A stretch of DNA of 64,000 nt, taken from assembly GCF_900106095.1 (NCBI RefSeq), contig NZ_FNUD01000002.1, forward strand, positions 2,749,501 through 2,813,500, written 5' to 3'. This document shows positions 35,636 through 43,907 of the stretch, piece by piece; positions within the stretch are counted from its first letter, which is position 1, and every line of letters begins with the position of its first letter. The stretch is from Pseudomonas deceptionensis (GTDB lineage: Bacteria; Pseudomonadota; Gammaproteobacteria; Pseudomonadales; Pseudomonadaceae). Made by a program: the position numbers and the translations under genes. The notes beneath the pieces are model-generated. The model did no database searches, was not told the origin of the DNA, and was given only the letters and a program-made list of their open reading frames with translations.

Positions 35636-36075
35636 TCCGTATTTTTTTGCGTTATCTGCGACTGTTATGTATGCAGTTTGCGGCGCAAAATTCCCGTCAA
35701 CCTTTCGAGACAGACGAGGACGTGAGTACACAGCCACGCACGCGTGTGGTCGGCTGATGTTCTGCGCCTGTTTTATTACGAACGTTTGACGGGGAATTTC
35801 ATGAACAAGATGGCATGGTTTTTAGGCGGCTTTTTGGTGCTGACCATCGGTATCGGCATTTTGGCGACGATTCCGCCGGGTTGATGGGGTGTCTTTACTC
35901 GCGAGTTGAAGTTTTTCTGTAGCTGCTGACGAGTAGTACGAGGCTGCGTTCGAGCGCGCAGCGGTCGTAAAGCCTGAACGTGCGGTTTGACTGATAAACC
36001 GTGGACGCTGACTTTACGGTGGCTACGCAGTCGGACGCAGCCTTCGTTTCTGGTCAGCGGCGGCATTGTGCGAGC
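35636..36075. other. Intergenic region with REP-like repeat and a possible 22-residue peptide
   Basis: A 440-bp gap between the LysR stop and the mdeA stop. It contains a degenerate REP-like element at 35918-35948 and a frame from ATG 35816 to TGA 35884. That frame would give a 22-residue hydrophobic peptide (VLGGFLVLTIGIGILATIPPG after Met). The better ribosome site (GGGGA, before ATG 35802) leads into a frame that stops after seven codons, so no gene was called. Confidence 0.4.
35918..35948. repeat. Degenerate REP-like element (TGTAGCNGCTGA type)
   Basis: TGTAGCTGCTGACGAG at 35918-35933, then an AGTACGAGGCTGCG-like half up to 35948, matches the left part of the element at 51443 with several differences. 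It lies downstream of the LysR gene. Confidence 0.5.
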
Positions 36076-37275
36076 TCAAGCCATGGCTTTCATCGCCTGC
36101 TCTATATCCGCCAGCAAATCAGCAATATCCTCCAGCCCCACAGCCAGTCGTACCAGCCCTTCACTGATACCGTGCTTTGCCCGCTCTTCAAGGGTGTAGG
36201 TGGAGTGGGTCATGCTCGCAGGGTGCTGCGCCAGTGATTCGGCACCCCCCAGGCTGACCGCCCGGCTGAACAGTTGCAGGGCATTCATAAAGCGCTGCCC
36301 CGCAGCCATCCCCCCTTTGAGTTCAAAGGCAATCATGCCCCCCGGCAGTTTCATTTGCCGGGATGCCAGGGCGTATTGCGGGAAAGAGGGCAGGCCGGGG
36401 TAGGCCACCCATTCCACGGCGGGGTGATCCTGCAACATCTGCGCGATGACCTGGGCGCTGCTGCAATGGCGATCCATGCGCAATGCCAGGGTTTTGATGC
36501 CCCGCATCAGCAGGTGGGCGTCATGGGGCGACAGGACCGCGCCGGTCAGGTCCTTGAGGCCTTGCAGGCGGATCCGGTCGGCCAGGCTTTGGCGAGTGAC
36601 CACCACGCCTGCGGTGATATCGCTGTGCCCGCTCAGGTACTTGGTGGCGGAATGCACCACCACGTCGGCCCCCAGTTCCAGGGGGCGCTGCAAGTAGGGG
36701 GTGCAGTAGGTGTTGTCGATCACCACGATCAGGTCGTTGTGTGTGTGGGCAATGGCCGAGACGGCTGCGATGTCCACCAGTTGCATGTTCGGGTTGGCCG
36801 GGGTTTCGAAGTAGATCATGCGTGTGGCCGGGCCGATGGCTGCTTCCAGTTCGGCCAGGTTCGACATGTCCACGTGTTTGACCACGACCCCGAACTCACC
36901 GATGCCGTGGTGCAATAGGGCGAACGTGCAACCATACAACGTGCGGTTGACGATGATTTCATCGCCGGGCCTGAGCAGCGTCCAGAAAGTTGCCGCAATG
37001 GCGCCCATCCCGGAGCTGAACGCTACGCCGGCTTCGCCGTTTTCCAGTGCCGCCATGCGCGACTCCAGCAGGGCCAGGGTGGGGTTGGAAATACGGGTAT
37101 AAAAATGCCCGCTTTCTTCTCCGGCAAAACAACCTGCACCGTATTCGACCGTGGGAAAGGCAAAGGTCGAGGTCATATAAACAGGCGGAATGAGCGCACC
37201 GTTGTTTTCCAGTGCGTTGTAACCGTAGTGAATCGCACGAGTAGAAAAGCCGAAGTTCTTATGTTTATCGTTCAT
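36076..37275 (-). CDS. mdeA: Methionine gamma-lyase
   Basis: A 399-residue PLP enzyme of the Cys/Met metabolism family that splits L-methionine into methanethiol, 2-oxobutyrate and ammonia. It follows remembered P. putida MdeA along its whole length (FATRAIHYGY-type N-terminus, VEYGAGCFAGEESGHFYTRISNPTL near residue 43). The active-site Tyr and the gamma-lyase-specific Cys are both present in TLYGCTFALLHHG near residue 112. The PLP lysine is in VHSATKYLSGHSDIT near residue 208. It is divergent from an Lrp/AsnC-type regulator that resembles mdeR. Confidence 0.95.
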   Translation of the reverse strand: MNDKHKNFGFSTRAIHYGYNALENNGALIPPVYMTSTFAFPTVEYGAGCFAGEESGHFYTRISNPTLALLESRMAALENGEAGVAFSSGMGAIAATFWTLLRPGDEIIVNRTLYGCTFALLHHGIGEFGVVVKHVDMSNLAELEAAIGPATRMIYFETPANPNMQLVDIAAVSAIAHTHNDLIVVIDNTYCTPYLQRPLELGADVVVHSATKYLSGHSDITAGVVVTRQSLADRIRLQGLKDLTGAVLSPHDAHLLMRGIKTLALRMDRHCSSAQVIAQMLQDHPAVEWVAYPGLPSFPQYALASRQMKLPGGMIAFELKGGMAAGQRFMNALQLFSRAVSLGGAESLAQHPASMTHSTYTLEERAKHGISEGLVRLAVGLEDIADLLADIEQAMKAMA

Positions 37276-37399
37276 GGTGAACTCTCCGATATTTCCTACA
37301 ATGCTATGCTTAAAACTAGCACGGTAAATTCCAAATTTGCCTGAAATTGCAAGCCTTATTAGAACAAAAATCAGTCACGATGAGCTTTCGAGGCAATCT

Positions 37400-37870
37400 A
37401 TGCCCAGCACTCTGGATAGAACCGATAAAGCCTTGCTTGCCGCTCTGCAAGGCAATGCCCGCTTAACCGTCGCAGAGTTGGCCGAGAGTGTTTCGCTGAC
37501 CACTTCGCCCTGCTGGCGGCGGGTGAAAATCCTGGAAGAAAGCGGCGTTATTACCGGCTATCAGGCCATTCTTTCTTCAAGGGAACTGGGGTATGGGGTC
37601 ACGGCTTTTGTCAGCGTGATGATGGCCTCTCACTCGCAGGAAGTGGCCAGGAGCTTTGAGCAGCGCTTGCTGGAAATCCCCGAAATCGTTGCCTGTCATA
37701 ACGTGTCCGGGCGTTATGACTTTTTGTTGGAAGTCGTCGCCACGGACCTGGAGTCTTTTGGTGAATTTGCCCGTGAAGTGCTGCAAACCTTGCCTGCGGT
37801 CAAGGAGATTTATTCGAGCTTTTCATATAAGTCGGTCAAACCACGGCGGGTGATTCCCGTCTTGGGTTGA
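37400..37870 (+). CDS. mdeR: Lrp/AsnC family regulator MdeR
   Basis: A 156-residue regulator from ATG 37400, the usual Lrp length. The N-terminal helix-turn-helix is LDRTDKALLAALQGNARLTVAELAESVSLTTSPCWRRVKILEESGVI. The C-terminal RAM domain starts near residue 65 and contains VACHNVSGRYDFLLEVVATDLESF. It is divergent from mdeA. In P. putida, MdeR activates mdeA in response to methionine, and the same is inferred here. Confidence 0.93.
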   Translation: MPSTLDRTDKALLAALQGNARLTVAELAESVSLTTSPCWRRVKILEESGVITGYQAILSSRELGYGVTAFVSVMMASHSQEVARSFEQRLLEIPEIVACHNVSGRYDFLLEVVATDLESFGEFAREVLQTLPAVKEIYSSFSYKSVKPRRVIPVLG

Positions 37871-38053
37871 GGGCCATCGGTCATTTCAATGGAGCCTGCC
37901 CGTTATATAAATAACGAGAGGGCAAGTCTGGACGTATGGCGGTGTGAGAGCGCTCTGTTAAAAGGGTAAGCCCGGTCTCTTACCGAGTTTTTGACAGGCA
38001 GCAAGTGTTTTAAGTGGTTCACTTTTAATTTCATTTATTAAGAGTTAATAACC

Positions 38054-38734
38054 ATGTTGACCCGTCAAATCATGTTGCAGTTGTTCCCGAAGAGCGCAGC
38101 GTTTGTCGATATCTACCTGCCTTTCGTGCAGGCGGTGACTCACCAGCGATTGATCAGTACTCCCCGGCGCCTGGCCGCTTTTTTAGCTCAGGTCGGCCAT
38201 GAAAGTGCGGGGTTCACCGTACTTGTCGAAAATCTCAATTACAGCGCAGACGGCCTGGCCGCCACTTGGGGGCCACGCTTTGCGCAGAAAAACTCGGCTG
38301 GCCAATACATCACCGTGATGGATGGAGGGCGCTTGCGGCGGTTGCCCAATAATGATGCGCAGAAGCTCCATCGCCGACCTGAGGCCATCGCCAACCGGGT
38401 TTACAGTGACCGTCTTGGCAATGGCTCCGAGGCGTCGGGCGAGGGTTGGCTGTATCGGGGCAGGGGGCTGATTCAAGTGACCGGCAAGACCAACTACCAC
38501 CAGTGCAGCCTTGGATTGTTTGGCGATGAGCGGCTGCTGACCAGCCCGGAACTGTTGCATCAATGGCACTGGGCCGTTGAGTCGGCAGGCTGGTACTGGA
38601 ACTTGCGTAACCTAAATGCCCTGGCGGACGGGGATGACTTTGAGCGTGTCACCAGGGCCATCAACGGCGGCCTCAATGGCCAGGCGCATCGTCTGGAACT
38701 GTACCGTCAGGCGCTGGGTTTATTGCGCGCCTGA
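38054..38734 (+). CDS. GH19 chitinase/lysozyme-like protein (endolysin type)
   Basis: A 226-residue glycoside hydrolase family 19 domain like those of phage endolysins. The first catalytic Glu lies in LAAFLAQVGHESAGFTVLVENLNY near residue 50. GWLYRGRGLIQVTGKTNY near residue 130 is the conserved substrate-binding block. The C-terminal part GDDFERVTRAINGGLNG is also typical. No signal peptide is seen, and no holin, spanin or phage structural gene flanks it. It may be a domesticated prophage remnant or a recruited lysin. Confidence 0.85.
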   Translation: MLTRQIMLQLFPKSAAFVDIYLPFVQAVTHQRLISTPRRLAAFLAQVGHESAGFTVLVENLNYSADGLAATWGPRFAQKNSAGQYITVMDGGRLRRLPNNDAQKLHRRPEAIANRVYSDRLGNGSEASGEGWLYRGRGLIQVTGKTNYHQCSLGLFGDERLLTSPELLHQWHWAVESAGWYWNLRNLNALADGDDFERVTRAINGGLNGQAHRLELYRQALGLLRA

Positions 38735-38824
38735 GGGTTTTATTTCAGTCAGCACCAGCCAGGCGGTTTTATCAGTCCATAATGCCCGCGCACTTTTCCC
38801 CCGTCCTTCAGGAGTCACGCACCC

Positions 38825-39361
38825 GTGATGTTTGAAATTAAGCCGATGAACCCCGAGCAGTACCGCCAGCAAACGCGACGCAGCACGGTTTACATCGCAC
38901 TGACTTTTATCTTGCTTGCGCTGCTGCTGTCCGGGTTGGCGGTCATGGTGCTGGGTGTTCAGGGCGGGGACAATTTCCGCTTGAACCTGGTAGGCGTCCT
39001 GGTTGCGCTGGTTACGACCCTTCTGCTGGTGCGCTACTTGTTCTGGTCACAGCCCTGGATGGCCGCGGCGGTCTACGGTTGGCAGCTCAAGCGCAGCCTG
39101 ATGAAGGTGACCAACGTCATGCACCATGTGACGGCAGCGATAATGGCGGGTGATGTGAGTGCGATGAAGTTGTTGCGCTTCTACCACCTGGGCGTGACCC
39201 AGATGTACCAGCTGGATGCCAACTCCAGTGCGTTGAGCCAGATGGTGCGCGAGATCGATCTGCATAAGGCGCGCCTTGAAGCATTGGGCGTCGATACCGA
39301 GCAGACCCGTCTCGATCCGGCCTGGATTGATGCCGTGAAGAAATTCGCACCTCTGAAGTGA
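38825..39361 (+). CDS. DUF3087 membrane protein
   Basis: A 178-residue protein. GTG 38825 is ten bases after AGGAG and ATG 38828 directly follows it; either could serve. The N-terminus FEIKPMNPEQYRQQTRRST is typical of the Pseudomonas DUF3087 family. Two membrane helices follow (YIALTFILLALLLSGLAVMVLG and LNLVGVLVALVTTLLLVRYL). After them is a mostly helical cytoplasmic domain rich in Met and Leu. The function is unknown. Confidence 0.8.
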   Translation: MMFEIKPMNPEQYRQQTRRSTVYIALTFILLALLLSGLAVMVLGVQGGDNFRLNLVGVLVALVTTLLLVRYLFWSQPWMAAAVYGWQLKRSLMKVTNVMHHVTAAIMAGDVSAMKLLRFYHLGVTQMYQLDANSSALSQMVREIDLHKARLEALGVDTEQTRLDPAWIDAVKKFAPLK

Positions 39362-39434
39362 TGCCTTGATGGGCGAGCCAGGCGAGGTACGCGGTGACGC
39401 TACGCATATCGCTTGGCAAGCCCTTCGACGAGGT

Positions 39435-40808
39435 TTAGCTCACGACTCGATAGCACGGCACATAGGCCGCGCCGCCTGGCAGTTTCATGCGGTGTTGTTC
39501 AACGAACGCTTGCAGCAACTTGTCCAGAGGCTTCATCACGGCAGCATCGCCATGGATCACATAAGGCCCGTGCTGCTCGATCAGTTGGATGCCTTTCTCT
39601 TTTACGTTGCCCGACACAATCCCGGAAAAGGCCTGACGCAGGCTGATTGCCAATTCGTGTGCCGGCACGTCACTGCGCAGTTTCAGGCTTGCCATATTGG
39701 CGTGGGTCGGGTCGAACGGGCGCTGGAAACCTTCATCGATTTTCAATAGCCAGTTGAAGTGGAAGGCGTCGTTGCGCTCGCGACGGAACTGTTTCACCGC
39801 CTTGAGCCCTGCTGTCATGTGGCGGGCCACTTCGGCCGGGTTGTCGATAATGATCTGGTAGTGCTGCTGCGCCTCTTCACCCAGGGTGGCCCCTACAAAC
39901 TCATGCAGTTGCTGAAGGTAGGGTGCAGCCTCTTTAGGGCCGGTCAAGATCACCGGGAACGGCACGTCGCTGTTATCCGGGTGCATCAGAATGCCCAGCA
40001 GGTACAGGAATTCTTCGGCGGTACCGGCACCGCCCGGGAAAATGATCACGCCGTGACCTACCCGAACAAAGGCCTCAAGGCGCTTCTCGATGTCCGGCAG
40101 GATCACCAGTTCGTTGACGATCGGGTTTGGCGCTTCGGCGGCGATGATGCCGGGTTCGGTGAGCCCCAAATAACGCCCGCCCGTCAGGCGCTGTTTGGCG
40201 TGGGAAATGGTGGCGCCTTTCATCGGCCCCTTCATCACGCCCGGGCCGCAGCCGGTGCAGATGTCCAGACTGCGCAGGCCCAACTCGTGGCCCACCTTTT
40301 TGGTGTACTTGTACTCTTCGGTGTTGATCGAGTGGCCACCCCAGCACACGACAATTTTCGGATCAACCCCGGGGCGCAGCGTACGGGCATTGCGCAACAG
40401 GTGGAACACGTAGTCGGTGATGCCGGCAGAGCTGCTCAGGTCGATGCGCGCGCTGTCGAGGCTGCCCTGGTTGTAGACGATGTCGCGCAGGGCGCTGAAC
40501 AGCATTTCCCGGGTGCTGGCGATCATCTCGCCATCAACAAATGCATCGGCGGGGGCGTTGAGCAGTTCAAGGCGCACGCCGCGGTCTTGCTGGTGGATCC
40601 GCACCTCGAAATCCTGATAGGCCTCAAGGATGGTTTTGGCGTTATCGACGTGGGCACCGGTGTTCAGGATTGCCAGTACGCACTGGCGAAACAGCGTGTA
40701 GCTGCTGCCCGAGCCAACTTCGCTCAGTTGCTGCACTTCACGTTGCGATAGCGTCTCCAGGCTGCCTTTAGGGCTTACTGAAGCGTTGATGACGTGTCTT
40801 TGGACCAT
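39435..40808 (-). CDS. ppnN: Pyrimidine/purine nucleotide 5'-monophosphate nucleosidase PpnN (LOG family)
   Basis: A 457-residue enzyme that hydrolyses nucleoside monophosphates to base and ribose 5-phosphate; E. coli PpnN (YgdH) is the same size and is regulated by (p)ppGpp. An N-terminal regulatory domain precedes the LOG Rossmann core from about residue 150: VVCWGGHSINTEEYKYTKKVG, then GCGPGVMKGPMKGA, then VIIFPGGAGTAEEFLYLLG near residue 255, holding the PGGxGTxxE signature. A C-terminal domain of about 100 residues follows. It is monocistronic here. Confidence 0.93.
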   Translation of the reverse strand: MVQRHVINASVSPKGSLETLSQREVQQLSEVGSGSSYTLFRQCVLAILNTGAHVDNAKTILEAYQDFEVRIHQQDRGVRLELLNAPADAFVDGEMIASTREMLFSALRDIVYNQGSLDSARIDLSSSAGITDYVFHLLRNARTLRPGVDPKIVVCWGGHSINTEEYKYTKKVGHELGLRSLDICTGCGPGVMKGPMKGATISHAKQRLTGGRYLGLTEPGIIAAEAPNPIVNELVILPDIEKRLEAFVRVGHGVIIFPGGAGTAEEFLYLLGILMHPDNSDVPFPVILTGPKEAAPYLQQLHEFVGATLGEEAQQHYQIIIDNPAEVARHMTAGLKAVKQFRRERNDAFHFNWLLKIDEGFQRPFDPTHANMASLKLRSDVPAHELAISLRQAFSGIVSGNVKEKGIQLIEQHGPYVIHGDAAVMKPLDKLLQAFVEQHRMKLPGGAAYVPCYRVVS

Positions 40809-41113
40809 AGCGGGCTTCCTTGAGCGGGGTCGAAAAGTTGCTTGGCGCAGCCATTGAGTTCATGTCAGCAATGAAGATTTGCCGAGCGAGGCGTCCCAAC
40901 TCTTACGTCTTTAGATTCATTTGCTGTAAGCATAGTAGCCTTTGGGCAGGCATAAAGAAGAGCTTGCCCGTGGCCATATTTCCACTGGCTACAGTAACAC
41001 TGGCGGTGCATAAGGCCAGTGCAGCGCTTTTCCGAGCGGTGAGTGCGGCGAAATCCGGCAGGAATGGGTTAATCTGCGGCCCTATCGAGACGGGTTTACG
41101 CAAGGACACACTG
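40809..41113. other. Divergent promoter region of ppnN and the ybjQ-like gene
   Basis: A 305-bp interval. The frame crossing it in phase with the ybjQ-like gene has no ribosome site and was trimmed. No operators or repeats were recognised. Confidence 0.4.
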
Positions 41114-41434
41114 ATGATTGTCACCACGACGCACACGATTGATGGCCGCAAGATCACTGAATATCTGGGAGTGGTCAGTGCCGAGTCGGTACACGGTATC
41201 AACGTGGTACGAGATTTTTTTACAGGGGTGCGGGACTTTTTTGGCGGACGCTCCCAGACGCTGGAGCGGGCCTTGAAGGAAGCGCGGGCAGAAGTGACGG
41301 ATGAAATCCGTGAGCGGGCAGGCGGTTTGCGGGCCGATGCGATTGTGGGGTTGAACTTTGAAATCAGTATGCCGTCAGGGCGTGGCGGGATGCTGGTGGT
41401 ATTTGCCACAGGCACCGCGGTGCGTTTGAACTGA
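41114..41434 (+). CDS. YbjQ/UPF0145 family protein
   Basis: A 106-residue protein of the YbjQ family (heavy-metal-binding-like domain, homopentameric in solved structures, function not settled). The start at 41114 follows AAGGA at seven bases and gives the family beginning MIVTTTHTIDGRKITEYLG. The conserved VRDFFTGVRDFFGGRSQ and ADAIVGLNFE stretches are present near residues 35 and 80. It ends 12 bp before a strong hairpin shared with the convergent DUF1269 gene. Confidence 0.9.
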   Translation: MIVTTTHTIDGRKITEYLGVVSAESVHGINVVRDFFTGVRDFFGGRSQTLERALKEARAEVTDEIRERAGGLRADAIVGLNFEISMPSGRGGMLVVFATGTAVRLN

Positions 41435-41446
41435 CGCAAGCGCAGA

Positions 41447-41473
41447 ATTCGACCGCCGTTCAAGCGGTCGAAT
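41447..41473. terminator. Bidirectional hairpin between ybjQ-like and DUF1269 genes
   Basis: A perfect ten-bp stem ATTCGACCGC (41447-41456) / GCGGTCGAAT (41464-41473) with a seven-base loop sits midway between the convergent stops. Confidence 0.75.
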
Positions 41474-41490
41474 GCCAACGACAAACAGAT

Positions 41491-42036
41491 TTAGATCGTT
41501 GTGGCTACCGGTGCGCCGGCAGTGGTTTTGGACAGCGCGTCCTGAAGTTTCTGCTCTTGTTCCGGAGACAGGGAGGTGCGCAGAACCTTGCCTTTGAAGT
41601 CCGAGTCTTCAAGTTCTTTCAGGACTTTTTCTGGCTGGAACTTGCGCAGCAGCACAAACAGGGCCGACGAATCGTTCGGGATGGTTTCGCTCAAGGACTT
41701 GATAAACGAGTCATCAATCCCGTAATCGCTCAACGAGCCGGACAGGGCGCCGGTGCCAGCACCCAGTGCACCACCAATGGCAAAGCCTGCCAGAGGGTTG
41801 AGGAACAGCAGCCCCACCAGTGCGCCCCACAGGCCGCCGGTGACCAGGCCGGAAGTAGCCCCCAGAGCCGTCAGGTTGACGCTTTGCTTGATATGGATCT
41901 TGCCTTCGGCATTGCGCACAACAATGACCGCATCTTCCAGCTCCACCAGGTGCTCTTTACTCAGCGAAACCATCTTGGTGAGGGCGCGATCTGCTTTTTC
42001 GGTGTCTGAAAATCCCACTACGATTAAATCGGACAT
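41491..42036 (-). CDS. DUF1269 family membrane protein
   Basis: A 181-residue protein. The start at 42036 is chosen because AAGGA lies nine bases before it; the ATG at 42045 abuts the ribosome site. The N-terminal soluble part begins MSDLIVVGFSDTEKADRAL. The middle is a glycine-rich hairpin (GATSGLVTGGLWGALVGLLFLNPLAGFAIGGALGAGTGAL, residues 58-97) resembling a glycine zipper. A soluble acidic C-terminal third follows. Function unknown; related proteins are often stress-induced. Confidence 0.85.
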   Translation of the reverse strand: MSDLIVVGFSDTEKADRALTKMVSLSKEHLVELEDAVIVVRNAEGKIHIKQSVNLTALGATSGLVTGGLWGALVGLLFLNPLAGFAIGGALGAGTGALSGSLSDYGIDDSFIKSLSETIPNDSSALFVLLRKFQPEKVLKELEDSDFKGKVLRTSLSPEQEQKLQDALSKTTAGAPVATTI

Positions 42037-42336
42037 GTCTTTCATTCCTTGACGGTACAGGTCCAGCCCGGCGAAGGGCTGAATTGAGGAGAGAGTCTCT
42101 CAAGACGTAACAATGCCTAAACGCCTTGGCGCGCAGTCATCAGGCCTTGCAGGCCCTCTGCGAGGAGTGAGCGTGGTCGCTAACCTTGAAACGGTCAAGT
42201 CGATGGGACATATCTCTTAACAAAGAGAAAGTTCAGCAAGGGGGGCAATGCTGTGTCAGGTGCGGGTATCGAAGGAATTGAGGAGGGCTGGCTGAGCAGC
42301 CCTGATACTCAAGCCTAGGGCTGATACCTCACAGGC
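42037..42336. other. Non-coding stretch between DUF1269 and rsmE
   Basis: 300 bp without a supportable gene. A short GC-rich hairpin at 42285-42302 (GGGCTG/CAGCCC, six-base loop) lies about 35 bp downstream of the rsmE stop, without a T-run. Confidence 0.4.
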
Positions 42337-42531
42337 TTATGGCTGATCGTTTTTTTCCGGTGCATTCAATCCAGCCTGGATACGTTGGTAAATTTCTTCA
42401 CGGTGTACGGCAACATCCTTCGGCGCGTTGATGCCGATTCTGACCTGTTGTCCGCTGACACCTAAAATAGTGATCGTAATATCGTCACCGATGTTTATGC
42501 TTTCACCAACTTTACGGGTGAGTATCAGCAT
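42337..42531 (-). CDS. rsmE: Carbon storage regulator RsmE (CsrA family)
   Basis: A 64-residue RNA-binding dimer that represses translation by binding GGA motifs near ribosome sites, and is counteracted by RsmX/Y/Z small RNAs in the Gac cascade. The start at 42531 follows AAGGAG. The sequence begins [18 protein letters not shown] and contains [22 protein letters not shown] with the critical Arg near residue 44. The tail [11 protein letters not shown] and the N-terminal RKVGESI match RsmE rather than RsmA of fluorescent pseudomonads. The ribosome site itself contains a GGA in CAAGGAG, so autoregulation is plausible. Confidence 0.93.
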   Translation of the reverse strand: MLILTRKVGESINIGDDITITILGVSGQQVRIGINAPKDVAVHREEIYQRIQAGLNAPEKNDQP

Positions 42532-42783
42532 TTTTTTCTCCTTGATGGCTTTGTAAGGCACGTCTCTGAGACGGTGCGGCTTCGGTCATGACTACAGAAT
42601 ACTGCTAAGTGCGTATAAATGCGCCGCTCATTACAGACGACATGGCCAGAGGATTGATTCCCTGCAGGGGGAAAATTCTGGCGTCTGAGCCTTAAATTGG
42701 GGCGCATCGGATTTGTTCAAGGAGAGCAAAGGCCATTGCCCCAGTGATAAAATCAACCCATTCAAACAGACAGGGGAAACGCA

Positions 42784-43140
42784 GTGCGTAAAGTCATCGT
42801 GATGACGGCAATTTTGGCCTTGACGGCTTGCGGTCAGGAGTCTAACGATAAAATCCAGCGGGCTAAAGCAGCTTCTGAATCAACAGTGGTCCAGGCGCCT
42901 GTTGCTCAATGGGCGCTAGAGATCACCGAGGGCCAGAGAGCAACAATTACTGACACCACCGGAAGGCTTCTTGACAACGGTTTCACCCCTTACATTTTCG
43001 AAATCGCAGGTGTTCAGCACTTCTTGATCGGACCGTTTGCCTCTGAGGCTCAAGCGCTTGAAGCGCAGGCAAAAATGAAGCTCAAGCCCAAACTTGACGG
43101 TATCGAAACCAACGTGATTGAACTTCCTGCCGCGAATTAA
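42784..43140 (+). CDS. Lipoprotein with SPOR-like C-terminus
   Basis: A 118-residue protein from GTG 42784 (GGGGA just upstream). A lipoprotein signal ends in the lipobox LTAC, so Cys17 would be lipidated. The mature part is a short linker followed by a SPOR-like fold (NGFTPYIFEIAGVQHFLIGPFASEAQALEAQ), with the characteristic GPF followed by an alanine-rich helix. SPOR domains bind denuded peptidoglycan at septa; the match here is weak. It is a single gene. Confidence 0.7.
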   Translation: MRKVIVMTAILALTACGQESNDKIQRAKAASESTVVQAPVAQWALEITEGQRATITDTTGRLLDNGFTPYIFEIAGVQHFLIGPFASEAQALEAQAKMKLKPKLDGIETNVIELPAAN

Positions 43141-43262
43141 TCTGACACGGCGTCGCGTAGTTGCCTAAGCGTAGCCGCAACAGGCGATATTCGGCGCATT
43201 GTGTTGGAAATATTTGCTCACTCGACGGACCTCGAAGAAGCACGACGGCAAGGGCAATAGCG

Positions 43263-43883
43263 ATGAGCAATCACAAGATCGAAATTCGGCGCAGCAATGT
43301 CGAAAAAATCCTCCTCGGCGCCGAAAAGATTTTTGCTGAAAAGGGCTTTGCCGGAACGGCAATGGCGGACATCGCAGCAGAAGTCCAGTTGCCACGTTCC
43401 AACCTGCACTACTACTTCAGCACCAAGACCGAGCTGTACAGCGCTGTATTGCTCGGGCTGCTCGAGGTGTGGAAGCAGGATGCGCTGTGCTTCGAAACCT
43501 ACGACGACCCGCGTCTGGTACTCAGCAGTTACATCCGCGCCAAAATGAACCACTCGCGCACACGGCCCTTTGGCTCGAAAGTCTGGGCTAACGAATTGAT
43601 ACATGGCGCCCCGACCCTGGGTCAGGCGCTGGATGCCAGCCTGTATGACTGGGCGAAGATGAAAGAGGCCAAAATCCGCCAATGGGTGCAGGACAAGCGG
43701 ATTTTGCCGGTAGAGCCGTCCAGCCTGTTGTACATGATCTGGGCCTCAACCCAGCATTACGCCGATTTTGACCATCAGGTGACGATCATCAATGATCATC
43801 AGCCATTGTCCGATATCCAGTTTGAACGGGCGGTGCAGACGGTTACCAGCATCATCCTGCGGGGCATAGGGCTGGAGCCGTGA
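43263..43883 (+). CDS. TetR family regulator, RutR-type
   Basis: A 206-residue regulator starting at ATG 43263. The helix-turn-helix is AEKIFAEKGFAGTAMADIAAEVQLPRSNLHYYFSTKTELY. The C-terminal domain (RTRPFGSKVWANELIHGAP, and WASTQHYADFDHQ near residue 160) matches the RutR/YcdC C-terminal domain, whose members sense uracil or thymine. It is convergent with the preA-preT-dihydropyrimidinase operon and is the likely regulator of the pyrimidine catabolic genes. Confidence 0.9.
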   Translation: MSNHKIEIRRSNVEKILLGAEKIFAEKGFAGTAMADIAAEVQLPRSNLHYYFSTKTELYSAVLLGLLEVWKQDALCFETYDDPRLVLSSYIRAKMNHSRTRPFGSKVWANELIHGAPTLGQALDASLYDWAKMKEAKIRQWVQDKRILPVEPSSLLYMIWASTQHYADFDHQVTIINDHQPLSDIQFERAVQTVTSIILRGIGLEP

Positions 43884-43907
43884 GGCGCCGCCCCACGGCC
43901 GTTTCTG

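Noticed and set aside
35802..35884. Apparent small hydrophobic gene starting MNKMAW after a GGGGA site
   Set aside because: Careful reading shows a TAG after seven codons. Only a shifted frame from 35816 reads to 35884, and it lacks a good ribosome site.
43766..43786. RutR-like TTGACCA-type sequence
   Set aside because: It lies inside the coding sequence of the TetR gene (TTTGACCATCAGGTGAC) and far from any promoter; the repeated motif at 48109 and 48270 is a better candidate.
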